A DNA stretch of 64,000 nucleotides. It comes from Sipunculus nudus. Taxonomy: Eukaryota > Annelida > Sipuncula > Golfingiida > Sipunculidae. The DNA lies in assembly GCA_026874595.1 (NCBI GenBank), contig CM049306.1, positions 60,952,019-61,016,018 on the forward strand. The letters are read 5' to 3'. Below, piece by piece: positions 10,901 through 23,116 of the stretch (positions are counted from its first letter, which is position 1; each line of letters begins with the position of its first letter). The notes below the pieces were generated by a model, which made no database searches, was not told the origin of the DNA, and worked only from the letters and a program-made list of their open reading frames with translations. A program made the position numbers and the translations under genes.

Positions 10901-13900
10901 AAGGTTGGAGGTTGAGACATATATCTGTTTTATAGCGTCGGAAAAAGCAAACTTAGCAAAGCCATTCTAGTTAAATAATGCTTTACATTTGAAGTAAAAA
11001 CATAATGTGTGCCTCCAATTTTTCAAGAGACATGGAACATTTATGTCAATGCTGTGTAGATGTGCTCACATGCACACACACAAATCCAAATGTTAACAAA
11101 TCTTGTTCTTTGTACAGAATTAAAAAGAGAGCTAGCCAGTGCATTTTTAGGAATAGATATGTTTGGCCTTATAAGATATGAAATATACTCAGCAATTAAT
11201 GTTAAATGTATTTTATAATTAGGCACACAGATGCCCAGTGTAGGGGTGACTGTAAAGTTCAGATTATTGAGGAGTGTCTAACTCTTTATACATATATTGA
11301 TATATAATACAGCCAAGCTGCTGAGGCTGCATTCACCCTTTATAAACCTCATATTTTCATTTTCAAATTTGGCAAGAAGAATGATTAGTTACTTACGTCT
11401 GAAGCAAAATGTCAAAAGTGATACTCTTAATACTGAAATGTAAATTAGAATCTTATCTTTTTTGTAACTTTTATATCATTGTTTAAAGGGGTTCTTATAA
11501 ACTGTAAAACTGTTTTATAGGTTTGATCTCAACCCTGAATGGCTTGAACATTGCCAACAATCCACTTGAGTTTCCTCCAGATGATATCATTGAGAGAGGC
11601 ACTCAGGCAATCCTGCAGTTCTTTAGAGAACTCCTGGCAGCAAAGTCAGGTGGCATGCTTCCAGAAGAAGGTGTGTAATTATAGTAACTTAGCAGTTTGT
11701 TAAACTTCCAGTGTTACATTACTTCACACATGGTTTTATTAATGGATACTGGCTGAAGCTTTTTTGAACATTGTGGTGTAATGAATAGTGGGTTTAACTT
11801 GGGGCCACAAGGTTGTGGGTTTATATAGCAGTGCTTAGCATCCCTTTCAACCTGCCTTTCCCGCAAAGAATCCTGGCCAAAGTCTTTACAATAAGGATGC
11901 GCGGTCTCCACCCAGGAGTGAATGGGTATTGGTCATGAGCAGTAGGCAAATGTAGAACGAACAGTCTTCCAGCACCTGATATGGCTGCTTGGGTTGTATG
12001 CTCCCAAGAGGGCTTAGAAAAGGTACCAGATTGAACAGGCCTAAAGACTAGGAAGTGTAAAGTCAGATGAGACTGACATTGTTGGTGATATCAGACTGTA
12101 AACCAAACTTTTACTTTTAATGTTTGTTTTTTTTTTCCAGTCTTCAAATGACTTAATGTTTGTTTTTTTATATTCTTAGTTTTTGAAACCTTGAAATTTT
12201 TGTTGTTTAGATGTTGTATATAAATTTTTATTCAGAGTATATGTAGTTATAAGTGAACTTAAACTAATTAATTGCACACAATTTGTTCCTGGCCATTAAA
12301 AACACTTGACAAATTAGCAACAAACACCATATACCATCAGTCGTTACAATTATAAAAAAATCACAGAATTTAACTGAAAACCCTGTGACATTTAGTCTGA
12401 TGATGCGTAGCAATCTTTATATATTTGATGTCTTCCTTTAAACATCTTATCACTGATCTGTATCTGTGCCTTTCACATTTTATTCTGAATATTTATGCTC
12501 AAGTATATGTGTGATGCAGGGATAAGGATGGACCAGTTGCAAATCCAGGAACCAGTGAAGAGTGCTGGTCGGTCAGAAACATATCCGGACTGGGGCAGCC
12601 ATGACACACAGCTTCTTGAAGACTACATGCTGCAGCAGGAAGGGAGTCAGACCCTGGCTGGGGGACATCCCATGGTGACCCCTGACCCTGACCTGAATGG
12701 TCCTGTCCATCAACCCATGTCCCTTCACAAGCCACGCAGCTATGGTGAGATAAAAAAGTCAAAACAGGAGAAATTAAGGAAAATACGATCAACCAGTCAA
12801 GCAGACAGACGGAGTGCCAAGTGAGCAGGGTTTTCCTTTTTATATAATTTTCTTTTATTCTTTGAAATTGTCTGCTATGTGTATTTCTAAAATAAAAATA
12901 TAATAAATTTCTTCAGCTTTATCAGCTGTTCTATATTTGATATAATTGATTGAATTAAGATTACTGTGGTTGGCTCCATGTGCAATAGGATAAAATTAAG
13001 AGTAATAAACAAACTTTGCATGCATATCTGATGATCACATAATGAACTGACCTTTGTTTAACAAGTCAGCAATCTGGCAGAACTGTCATTTTCATTTAAG
13101 GACATATATTGACTTGTGTAATCAGTTCACACTTTGAACAGTATGTATTGCAGATTTGGGACACAGATAAGTGGATTCATCTGCTGCTGAGATGAATGAA
13201 ACAGGAGATGATTGAGTGTATGAATCAGAATAATATATTAACCTATTTCTGACAATTCTTATAAAGTTTTAAGATGTTACATAATCTGATCCAAATGGCA
13301 ACTAATGAGAAAATTCACACCTCTAGTTGTCTAGACATATTGTATGAATTTTGCAGTAAACAAGGTCGGATAGTGCAATACGATGGTCCTGTTCCTCCAG
13401 AGGTGATTGAACAAAGAATGCTTGAAGAGCGAAAATTGGCGAGATTAAAAGAAGTCAAGGAAAAGCAAGACTTAATTCTTCAGAGGAGAAAGTGAGTGTA
13501 TATTTAACATCATCTGCTCTTCAAAATGTAGATACATCTTTGTTATAGGACAGCAGCAGCTCATGACATCATGAACATGTGTGTCTTGTATCATGTAGCA
13601 AAGGTTATGCTGTATGCATGAATACTACTTTCATGCTCTGCATACACTGCAGCTGCTGTTCCTGCTATCACTAAGATATCACTGTACATGGCGGGTCAAC
13701 TTAACACTCGATATATTATAATCATTGACCACAGATGAATCATTTTTATACAGATTTTCCTGGCCTGGTCTGATCATCCATGAACATACTATATGTCCTG
13801 CACTTTTTTGATTTACAGCCCATATTTATCAGTGATTTAAGGCATTGCATGGGCAAAACAAGGTGCCGCTGTTCCAAGTTAAAGTATATGATATAAAAGG

Positions 13901-16900
13901 CTAAAAAGCCATGAAAAACTGGTTTATATTTCAAGGTGGTCCCTATACCAAGGTGGTAGTTAGATGAAGTCTTCCCATAATAAAGTGAGTCCCATTTTAT
14001 TGTTCACTGGAATGAGAGTCCCATATCTCTGTACACTGTAATGAGAGTTCCATTTCTCTGTACATTGTAATGAGTCCCATTTCTCTGTACACTAATGAGA
14101 GTCCCATTTTTCTTGATACTTTAAGAGGAAGGTTGCAAGTTTGTACAAAAGTATGACTGTGTCTTTTTGTCTGGACACTGATGTCAGAGTCTCTTTTCTG
14201 TATACTTGAATGATAATTTAAGTGAAACTTTCTTAACACATTCATGCCAAAACTCATGGTCAGTGTATTATCTGTTTATTTCAGGGACAATGAAGTATTG
14301 AAAGACTTCCAGAATGAGAGTAGAAGGAGGCAAAGGCAAACATATATAGATAGTCTACACAAAAAAGAAAAAGGTAAAAATACAACAGCTGCTTCTTCCT
14401 ATCTAAGTGTAATGTGCTTGTTGTTGAAAAACCTGTCCTTCTGACTCTTCAGTATTAAATGTGGCTGGAATATTAATGAAAGAACTGGAGGTGGTTGAAA
14501 TTATATAATATATATTCGAGATCCCTACATGAAAGACAGCTGAGAAAGAGGTTCATGATTCCATGGAAATATTCAAAACTTCTCAAAATCTTTCCTGAAG
14601 TAAGGCTGTTCTCATTTACTACTTTAATTTGAGGTTTTGGGTGTGATAAAAAAAAGGTTTTTTAGCTTTGGACTTTCACTGAAAGTTCTTTATGTCACAT
14701 CCCCTTGTGGTATCCATATCAAACACTGACATTTCTGTTTTTCCCGGTGTCTCTAAACCCCTCAAAGGGATGCAAATTTGCGTACGCAGTGAAACCTGGA
14801 TGTCATTATGGGTATACCACAAGTATCATGAATATGGTGTATTCCCCTGTTTCATGTCATAACACTTAACTGTGGTTAGTATACCTTCAAACATATTACA
14901 TATCCACTAGCGTCCTCATGGATATTAATTACTAAGCTTATCTTTAATTGCAGACTTCACGGATCCTGTCATGCAGGCCCCATTTGCTATTGATGATAAA
15001 CATATAAAATTGCCTACCAACCAGGAGAGAATAGCTGTAAGTATTTGAAAATTCTTCTGATTTCCACTACATTGTGAGTTAATATGAAGAAAAATGAATC
15101 CTATCACTGCGGAGTTAAATTTCAAAGTGACTTTATATTTTGGTGCAGGATGGACCAGGCATTTTCTTAATCAACTCTATTCAAAAGTTAAACAGATGCA
15201 AAGGATTATAAATCAAATAAACATCAGAAGACAATTTGCTGTGTGGCATGCTTTATGAAGTAGCAAATCCAATAATTACAACTCTGATATTGGATTTGAA
15301 TAGCAGAATTGAGAATTTCAAAAGGTAGCTTATTTCTAACACAATAAAACTGTTTTGCTACTTTATTAAAACTACCAATGTAACCAGAGTAAATTCTGTA
15401 ATATGTGGAATCTTGGGGAACAAAAATATGACTTTTTGCTATTTTGTTGCAATTACCATGAGATTTTTTTTTACCAAAGAGATGTTACATATATATCTGG
15501 AGATTTTTTTACAGCAGAAGTTATTCATGGTTAGAGTTGATGAAAAGATCACCCCAAAGTGTCATATACTTTCTTGGCAGGTTGTTTCACCTTATGGCCA
15601 CCAGAGGGCGCATCCTGATGGTGCCTTTTGGCCATTCCTTCTCAGTGTAATTTGTGACCTCATGTGGAGGTGCAACAAGATATACTGTGGTTGGCTTCCT
15701 AGTTTTAAATTTTTAATGGTTTCATTTTCTCAATATTTGCAAAAGCAATAAAATTACATAAAGCAACCATCATGATTAAGACCCCTCATCAGCTCAGCTG
15801 AGCAGTCACTTATACAATGACCACATTATTCATCTTGCCTAACTGGAGTCTTGACGGTTGAGATTTTTATCATGAAAAACCACCCACCAATCAGCAACAT
15901 ATGCTGTGCATGGAATTGAGACCAGACCAGGAACAATACAGATTAATATATTTTTAAGATGAGCACACTCCCACCATCACTGCAACTAGATATATAAATC
16001 ACAAGTACCAAAATATAATTATATATTTTAAACATATTTATGTTACATTCTTTAAGCCTTAGTGTAGGTTTCTGGGGCTTGTTGCAATAACACTGTACCT
16101 GACTTAAACCCAGCAGCAGGCCTAAATACCATTGTTACACCTATGATGTCATAGTTGTTACAATAGTAACACACGGAAAACCCTTAAGTCAATTTATTGC
16201 ATCAGACTCTGGTGATATTTGTGAAATATTGAGTTATGAAAGCACATGAAATTTCAGTCTTGTGAATATGAGGGTAACCACAGTAACTCATGCTTCCTTT
16301 TGGTCATGAATGTTTAACGTTATGTTTGTGTTATCCAGAGCAGCAAAATCAGGGAGGACAGGGTTTGTTTTTGAAGACATATAATGTTTGTTTTAATTTC
16401 TTTAACAGCAAGAGATCAAGGACACCCATGAGAAGATGAGGAAGCCCCTGTCACCAAGGAGCAGACGGAAACTGGAGGAGGCCAGGTAGACTTACAACAA
16501 TTCCAGATCAAACATGGCCTTCTGACCGTGTGTGGACCTGTACCAAGCCTGATATCAAGGGGTTCCAATGTGTTGCATTTTGAGAGAGATACTTGAATTA
16601 CATTAGGAAGCTTGTTTGTTACTAAGAATATTAAAAAAAAAAAATATTTTTAGATTCCAATAAGAGAATATCCCAGTTGTTTCAGTGAAAATATTGCCCA
16701 CCAGATCATGGTTATTACATTATTAATTGCTGATATATCAAGACCTGCTAATGAAGCAAGCCAATTTCTACCCATTACCATTATACATAGGTATTTTTAG
16801 ATATTCAAATCAAGGTTTGAAAATTGCTTGTGTTGAAATTTTATAGAAAAATGAACCGTAAGAGATCTGAATACACTTGCAAGGCTGGCATCATGTATAC

Positions 16901-19900
16901 TGCACTGAACAATTATAAGTGAACAAATTAAAATGATACACTGAACAGTTTATAAGTGAATATCTTAAAATAACACACTGAACAGTTATATGTGAACATC
17001 TTAAAATAATACACTGAACAGTTATAAGTGAACATCTTAAAATAATTAAACTGAACAGTTATAAGTGAATATCTTTAAATAATACACTGAACAGTTATAA
17101 GCGAACATCTTAAAATTATGTATACATGTTAGGATGGAACTGTAAACTAGGATACGTCAAGCATCACATCTGTTTATATCCTGACGGATTGTCCCTGCAG
17201 GTCAGAGAGAGATCGAGAACTTGAACGTCGTATTAAAACCCACATGCTGCTAATGCAAGAAAGACGACGGCGGCCTAAGGGAACACCTCAGGAAGAGATG
17301 GAAGCAGCAAAACAAGATTTGAAACTTGTGAGTAGTGTTAGGGTTTGGGCTTCTGTGTCATGTTAAATGTTTTGTTTGCTTCACTAATTTCCACATGCAC
17401 ACTGCTCAACCATTGTTACACTGTGTGGTTTTGTAATCAACAAGTTTTTGATTTACAACTGAATTTTTTTACAGGCATGCATGTATTTATTTTCATTATA
17501 TTAGTCCCATATAGGAATTTTAGATATTGGTGGAATAAACTTAAGATATTTAATACTAATCTTAACTGTCATAAAATAGTTTGAAGTGGAACAGTTAAAA
17601 AATTAGATAGAGTTCCCTTATATAGTTTCAGAAGTGCTCTTTTGTGTTTGAAAATTCTTTGAAAAACTGTGTTAACAAATAAACTGCACAGAATTACCTT
17701 CTGATCAGCATAAATTTGACAGGAAACACAGTTGCGTTTATCCATGTTACTTATGTAACTGGGTTATACAAATCAACTTATCGGGGAATAACACCCAATC
17801 CTAGACAAAATTTATCTTTAACCCCTGCATGTTTGATTCATTCTTTAAATTAAATCCATTGTATAAATGCATGAGATTCCAATATCTCAAAACTTAAATT
17901 ATTTTCTTACTATTATCCTGGGCACTAATGGTGATTGATTAATTTATTTTATTTCACTTATTGTATATACAACAATGGGTCTGTATATTAGCAAGATTAT
18001 AGGATTAGAAACTGAATTTGTTTTTATTTTGATTTTGTCATTACCATTCAGCTTTTTATCCCAGCCTCATACTCCTTGGTATTCTGATTTGCATGTTGAT
18101 TCTGCACATATTACTAATCCTGTTTTGATTGATTTGACAGTGCTGCCACTATACTTTTTTAAAAGTACAATAATCAGGGCTTTCAGGAATGTGGGGGTAA
18201 GCGTCTCTGACACCTGAATTCTCTTAAGGACGCTTGGTTCTGAGGGTCCAAGTGCCTGATGCGACGCATGAATTTCTGGCTTTAGGACCTTGTATGAGTC
18301 AGTGACTATTACTGGCTGCCTCAAACGAACCCGTCAGTGGTGTAAACACGTCAACAACACGTTGATAACTGCTTGAGGCTTACATTTAGCTATAAGCATA
18401 TATTCATATCATGACACATATATATGACACATATATATCATAATAATGATATGATAATTACATAAAATATAAAAAAGATTAAATATTTACAAAACCCTTC
18501 AAAATTTTACACATCTCCCCTTGGGACCCTCTAAACTCGGATGGGACTCCCAACAATTTTTGCCCAAGTGTCCGGGACTCTTCAATTTTCTTCCTATTGA
18601 AAGCCCTGAATACTTTTTTTTTAACCATAACTTCTTTTATACTTTTTCATACTTTTTCAAGGGTAAATACTTTTTTTATACCCTTGTCTAGGACAGGTCA
18701 TGTTATGGTACACCCACGGTCAGTCTGTCCGTTTACTTCTGGTGTCACCGCAATAACTTACTGGGGCTTTGATGGATTTACACCAAAATCTGATCATATC
18801 TACTCATCAATAGATTATCTTGCATGAGTTTGAAAATGGGCAAAATCCACACATATTTTATATAAGGTCCAAGGTCACTAGGCTATTTTGTGGTGTTGCC
18901 ATGATGATAAATTACCAGAAATATGATAGATTTTAATCAAACTCAATAGAAATATTAATCAATATTATCTCCCGCCTCAGTTCGATTTCCAGCAAAATCC
19001 ATGCATATTAATTGAGTTCAGAGGTCTCCAGACTTTGGTAGCACCATGATTAGTTACCAAAAATCTGATGGATTTTCATGAAACTCAATATGTCCAATAT
19101 ATACAAATACAGTTTCTTGCCTGAATTACATTCTCAGCAAAGTTCATGCATATATATTTAATGAGATCAGTGTTCGCAAGAGAAGCAACAGGTGTATTTT
19201 ACACTATTTGCAATCCTCTTGTTCTCAAATCCACATCTTCAGGTGGTGATTATAGCTGTTTACCTGACCTTATTGAGTGCAGTAAACATGCTCTGTAAGT
19301 ATTACATAAGAGTGGCATTTTATTAGTGATGATTTTTTTTTGGTGATCTTGCCAATTAATGTTTTACAAAATCACTGGATATATTCTTTTTATACTAAAT
19401 AAATACAACATACCTGAAGCTTGTTAAGGATTACAGTCATATTTACTTTTTCATTATTTTTTCAGACAATTTATACTTTTTTCTTTGAAGATTTTGTACT
19501 TTTCTCAATTAAATCTACAGTGGCAGCACTGTTTGACCTGTTTGTGCCCTTTAAACTCTGAATGATCACGGGCGTTTTTGTTTGTATATATGTTACCAGG
19601 TAAAACAGATGCAGGGTGATCTGAAACGACGTTACGCTGACCTCAAACACTGGAACACAGGTTGTATTTCTAGGACAGAAACTTGTACAGTCATATTGTC
19701 TCTACAGCAGCGTGTCTGGTGTTGGTTGAACAGAAAATGAACTAAAGCTTTTGTAAATCAGATGTATACACAGTCAGTAACATCCACCTTCATAAGTCAA
19801 ATGTATCTACAAGTTGTAGTTTGCTTTCTAATTCTGGGGAGAAATTGGGATTGGATAGTATCTTCTTACATAATATAGATACAACTGTTCGAATGAATGT

Positions 19901-22900
19901 AACTCTAGGCTCCCAAATCATCAAATTTCTTTAATTTTGGGTAGATTAATCATGAAATTAAAACAGGCATACCTTGGTAGAAATTATGGCTGCTGTTTGT
20001 GGGGGTCGCAGGCCTGTAAGTCTAAATTAACCCTCAAAGAATGTAAGTGAAAACAGTAACAGTATATGCTCAGTATTACTCTGTTTTCTGATGTGAAATT
20101 TTGTAAATTACCATTTGGCATAGTGTTTTAGAATTATGACTTTATGTAAATGGTCTTCTGTAATAAGAAAAAAAAAATGTCATGAACATCATCTGAATTC
20201 ATATATTCTAAACTAATAGCCCCTTAACTTTTTTTTGTTTCATACTACTTCCGTACACATTTTGGATATATATCCAGAGTTGTCATCTGTGCATTGTGCA
20301 CACTGAGTGGAAGATACCCTAGTCCAGTTTACGTAAAACTTTGTCATATAAATCTTATCAGATTCCATCGAATGAGAAATAACAGAAACCAGTACAATCT
20401 CATTTGGTTTTACAAAGTGAGTTTTCACTTTTATTTAACACCTGAATCATTTATTGTCAGATATTTGGAAACATTCATTATATCTGTTTCACCATGCCCA
20501 GCTCATGCTGCTTGGAGACCAGCGGTCAGGAGGATATTTGTATTGCTGTGCCATCACAAGGAAGCTGCTGTTTAAAGGGGGGCCAATCAGTACATCAAGG
20601 CAGCTGGTAGCTCCACTATGGAATGTGCTAGTTAAGCTTTGTCCTGTCTTGTCATGGCACAGCAATAAGTTGATTCCCAAGTTGGGTAAACCTGTGCTTT
20701 ATTATGTTCATTTTGCTTGTAGAGCTTACTGGGTGTTCATCAGTAACCTTACTCCCTTAACTAAATAAATTTATTACAACCCCAACATTACAGGTAGTTT
20801 GTAAAATCATGACTCCCCTCAGTAACACTGATGAATAATAGTCTGACCTGCATGAAGTGCCTGAATACCAGTAGAAGTCTCTGATCGAGACCTAACACTT
20901 CATAAATTATTCATCTTGGGCTGTGGAATTTTGCATGATATGTACTATTTTCTGTATGAGTATCAAATTATTCACAAACATACAAGTTCATACATTTTTG
21001 ATTCATGTCTTGTTATCATGTAACCTGCATTTGATTGGCATGATGATATGAATAAGTCATGATTAGACATACCACAGCATGAATATTAAAGTCATTCTTC
21101 TGCCCTCGCATCTGGCTGGATTTAACTAACTTATATGGGAGGTACTTTTCTGACTTATTATATGACAAAATCAAGTTGTCTTCACTAACATTTACTTATC
21201 ATGGTCATTTTTATTCACAGTTTATTAAATGAGTGCTAATACTCTACTGCTGTACATGGGTTGATAGCTGTTGACCATGTGATTCACATTTGGAAAAATG
21301 TTAACCTCTATATAAAAGCAGTTAAATTTGAAACAAAGGCTTCTGTTTGATCATTATTTGTGAACAGTTAAACACTGATACACTACATGTGTCAAGTAAA
21401 ATATGATCTGAACAAATCAAAGATCTATACCTGCCCTGAATAATGGCAGTCTTTTGCCTGTGGACTTTTTTGAGAGGCCATTGTTTCAAAACCCTCTCGC
21501 TTTGATCAGAGTTAATCAATTGATTTCAGCTTCATCATCAATGACTTTAAATACTGGTACATTTATGTTAGCTGACTGATACATTTCAGTTAAACAGTTG
21601 TAAGGCTGAGAAACTTCTAATAAATGCTTATCTGCATAAAGAAATAGTAAAAGGCCACATTTTATAGCACTATAGTTTGGGTATAAAATATAACACATAG
21701 TTCTCAGTTTAATATATGCAAACTTGCTCATGAAGGACTACCCTTACCAGTATGTTTTGACACCAGCTGTGCAGACTGGAATATTGATTCAGGTTGTCAT
21801 ACCAAGTACGTGCAGAATTAACCCCAACTGTTTACATTTGTATATTTCAGGTTCAGATATTGTTTCTCAGTCTATGTGCCTAAGATGCCAGTGTTTTTCA
21901 TTGTACAGCTGTATTTAGTAAATAGTTTCTGGTTGTTTACAGTTAGCTTACAGAAGCTGTGTAGATGCATGCCATAGTGACAGATGTACATATGATGATA
22001 AATGGAAACATCATTATTTTTTGAAAGGTGATGGAAGATAATAATCACACATTCCAATAATGTTTCTGCATTTCAAGATAATACAGGAGATTGCTTTTTT
22101 GGCATGTTTTAAATATTATTGGACTTGTGATATGGTTACCAGGGTTTACTTGTATATGAGTAATTTACCTTTTTTCACAATGCTCATGCCCCCTGGTATT
22201 GACAAACCAATCTTAGGTGGTCAGAGAGGGACTGCCTTTGCTGTATATTTGGGTGAAAAGTGTTTACTTTACTCAAGAGGTACAAACTGCTGGACAAGAT
22301 GGCATGGCTGACTTGTACAGCCAAGAACTTGTCATTTTTTCCTCATGATAGTTTACATAGAATTTAAAATAAAAAAATGCTAGGATTCGGGTCTGAATTT
22401 TCCTTTGAAAATTACTGATCCTACCAGTGGTAAGATTAATTTAAAATCTACAGTCTTTTTACCCTCTTAGTGGACACTGTCACTGATATTCAGATATTAC
22501 AGTCTGGATTCAGTTGTGAAAATTATAATGAGAATGAATTTTTATACAGTCAGTTTGAAGGGTAAAAGATAAAAACTTGACTGACACTGCAAGAACAATT
22601 CTCAGCATTTAAAAGTTAGTAGTGTGCCAATTCATCATTTATATCCATGTTGGGCATTTTCTTTCATAATCAGATAAATCGATTGCAGTTTTGCATAATT
22701 GATCATAAATTGTTATTTATGCACATAAAAAAATCATTATCCCGATGAAATATCAGAGATATAAGAAAAATTTGGCACAAAACAGCAAACAGTATTAAAA
22801 CTAACCTTGTGCAACAAATTAGTGTCAACAACTCATCCATTACCTTGACCTTCCAGCGTGATGTACAAGTTAGACTGAAATTACCTGGTCAGTATTTTAG

Positions 22901-23116
22901 GTATAATTCTATACAGCACATTTCATGATAATATAGATGGTACATAAAATAATCAATTAATAATTAATCCATCTGCTGTGGAAATATTTATTCCATTAAG
23001 TCACAAGGTCATGTTGCCTCTCTGTCATCCCTCAGGCTGAGAAACTTCAGAAGGACTTGGCAATTCGACGGAAGGCGCTAGAGTACCGATTTCAAGCATT
23101 CACTGGGGGCGTCTAG
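7720..23116 (+). CDS. LRRC27: LRRC27-like leucine-rich repeat and coiled-coil protein (11 exons)
   Basis: Joining the exons gives about 507 residues, close to human LRRC27 (about 530). Residues 1-50 are acidic and proline-rich. Residues 52-165 hold four leucine-rich repeats (ILELNNKNIKSIP, YLYLEGNELTSLP, WLDLRRNYLESIP, SLLLESNNLKTLP), then LNIANNPLEFPP and a helical cap GTQAILQFFREL, the arrangement seen in LRRC27. From about residue 275 the chain is K/E/R/Q-rich and probably coiled coil. An in-frame TAA lies three codons before the ATG, fixing the start. There is no signal peptide or membrane segment. Function is unknown; a scaffold role is inferred. All phases agree except exon 10 to 11, so a small exon may be missing. 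Confidence 0.85.
8149..8215. repeat. (TC)n-(TATATC)n-(TA)n compound microsatellite
   Basis: A TC run passes into TATATC and then TA repeats. Confidence 0.95.
8321..8627. mobile_element. Non-autonomous TIR element (about 307 bp), better copy 2
   Basis: The left end GGCCAAAAAATAAAAAGG, then TATGGTTCTCAGGCAC, is mirrored by the right end, which reverse-complements to GGCCGAAAAAATAAAAGG, then TTCGATTCTCAGGTAC: an imperfect TIR of about 34 bp. A second copy lies near 2090-2345. No convincing target duplication was resolved, so the superfamily is open. Confidence 0.65.
10023..10215 (+). CDS. LRRC27: LRRC27-like exon 2
   Basis: 64 codons plus one base; donor CTTG|GTAAGT. Encodes leucine-rich repeats 2-4 (YLYLEGNELTSLP to LKTLPLELG). 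Confidence 0.88.
10216..11520 (+). other. LRRC27-like intron 2
   Basis: Contains a run of 14 C at 10875-10888; otherwise nothing recognised. Acceptor TGTTTTATAG. Confidence 0.8.
11521..11670 (+). CDS. LRRC27: LRRC27-like exon 3
   Basis: Completes G, then LISTLNGLNIANNPLEFPP and the capping helix GTQAILQFFRELLAAKSGG. Ends in phase 1 at GAAG|GTGTGT. Confidence 0.86.
11671..12519 (+). other. LRRC27-like intron 3
   Basis: Mostly occupied by a SINE-like repeat (11775-12060), followed by AT-rich sequence with no recognised element. Confidence 0.8.
11775..12060 (+). mobile_element. Degraded tRNA-derived SINE
   Basis: A degenerate A box (TAGTGGGTTTAACTTGG) and B box (GGTTGTGGGTTTATAT) lie about 25 bp apart. 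The body contains CTCCACCCAGGAGTGAATGG and later GGTACCAGATTGAACAGGCC, blocks I associate with SINEs of molluscs and other marine invertebrates. Family naming needs a library search. Confidence 0.6.
12520..12820 (+). CDS. LRRC27: LRRC27-like exon 4
   Basis: Begins GIRMDQLQIQEP after acceptor TGATGCAG and ends in phase 2 at GCCAA|GTGAGC. Low-complexity linker rich in S, P and Q, ending in a basic stretch EIKKSKQEKLRKIRS that starts the coiled-coil half. Confidence 0.85.
12821..13356 (+). other. LRRC27-like intron 4
   Basis: AT-rich; nothing recognised. Confidence 0.8.
13357..13491 (+). CDS. LRRC27: LRRC27-like exon 5
   Basis: Follows TTTTGCAG. Reads NKQGRIVQYDGPVPPEVIEQ, then a charged helix RMLEERKLARLKEVKEKQ. 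Ends in phase 2 before GTGAGTG. Confidence 0.86.
13987..14120 (+). repeat. 29-bp minisatellite in LRRC27-like intron 5
   Basis: About 4.5 units of GAGAGTCCCATTTCTCTG followed by TACACTGTAAT, with unit lengths of 26-29 bp. It fills the middle of intron 5 (13492-14284). Confidence 0.85.
14285..14373 (+). CDS. LRRC27: LRRC27-like exon 6
   Basis: Reads KDNEVLKDFQNESRRRQRQ and on to HKKEK; charged helix. Phase 2 to 1; donor AAAG|GTAAAA. Confidence 0.82.
14374..14953 (+). other. LRRC27-like intron 6
   Basis: Nothing recognised apart from AT-rich sequence; acceptor TTTAATTGCAG. Confidence 0.75.
14954..15036 (+). CDS. LRRC27: LRRC27-like exon 7
   Basis: Reads DFTDPVMQAPFAIDDKHIKL, then PTNQERIA, ending in phase 0 at GCT|GTAAGT. 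Confidence 0.82.
15037..16408 (+). other. LRRC27-like intron 7
   Basis: Contains one CTCF-like motif at 15598-15611; otherwise unassigned. The 112-codon ORF at 15413-15751 has no recognisable domain. Confidence 0.75.
15598..15611 (+). promoter_or_regulatory. CTCF-like core motif
   Basis: CCACCAGAGGGCGC fits the CTCF core CCASYAGRKGGC at every position. A single motif can occur by chance and occupancy is unknown. Confidence 0.3.
16409..16485 (+). CDS. LRRC27: LRRC27-like exon 8
   Basis: Reads QEIKDTHEKMRKPLSPRSRR, then KLEEA; phase 0 to 2; donor CCAG|GTAGAC. Confidence 0.85.
16903..17117 (+). repeat. 36-bp minisatellite in LRRC27-like intron 8
   Basis: About six copies of CACTGAACAGTTATAAGTGA followed by ACATCTTAAAATAATA, just upstream of exon 9. 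The rest of intron 8 (16486-17200) shows nothing. Confidence 0.9.
17201..17327 (+). CDS. LRRC27: LRRC27-like exon 9
   Basis: Follows GTCCCTGCAG. Very basic helix (RDRELERRIKTHMLLMQERR, then RRPKGTPQEEMEAAKQDLKL). Ends in phase 0 at CTT|GTGAGT. Confidence 0.88.
18138..19531. mobile_element. Non-autonomous hAT-like element (1394 bp)
   Basis: A perfect 13-bp terminal inverted repeat, CAGTGCTGCCACT at 18138-18150 and AGTGGCAGCACTG at 19519-19531, bounds the segment. A further AAAAGTACAA block is shared a little inside each end. CAGTG termini fit hAT elements. The 8-bp target duplication is not clean (TGATTTGA against TTTGACCT, with a shared TTTGAC offset by one). No transposase is present. The interior holds a tandem repeat also found at 25690-25960. 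It ends 68 bp before exon 10. Confidence 0.6.
18680..19165 (+). repeat. About 148-bp tandem repeat, family shared with 25690-25960
   Basis: Units starting CAAAATCCA lie at 18841, 18993 and, as CAAAGTTCA, 19137, spaced 152 and 144 bp. Each runs through AGGTC, CTTTGGTAGCACCATGAT-like and TGATGGATTTTCATGAAACT-like blocks. Confidence 0.7.
19600..19660 (+). CDS. LRRC27: LRRC27-like exon 10
   Basis: Reads VKQMQGDLKRRYADLKHWNT plus one base, after TGTTACCAG. The only nearby donor, AACACAG|GTTGTA, is weak and leaves phase 1, which does not fit the next exon. Confidence 0.7.
19661..23035 (+). other. LRRC27-like intron 10, possibly hiding a small exon
   Basis: A 3.4-kb interval. An exon of length 2 modulo 3 would repair the phase between exons 10 and 11; I could not identify one. 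ORFs at 20294-20768 and 22060-22311 have no coiled-coil character and look like chance. Confidence 0.6.
23036..23116 (+). CDS. LRRC27: LRRC27-like last coding exon
   Basis: After the strong acceptor TCTGTCATCCCTCAG it reads AEKLQKDLAIRRKALEYRFQ, then AFTGGV and TAG. The frame requires phase 0 entry. Confidence 0.8.
   Translation, partial: AEKLQKDLAIRRKALEYRFQAFTGGV

Larger units (their letters stand above)
17328..19599 (+). other. LRRC27-like intron 9
   Basis: The right 1.4 kb is a hAT-like element. The left 0.8 kb is AT-rich with nothing recognised. Confidence 0.75.
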
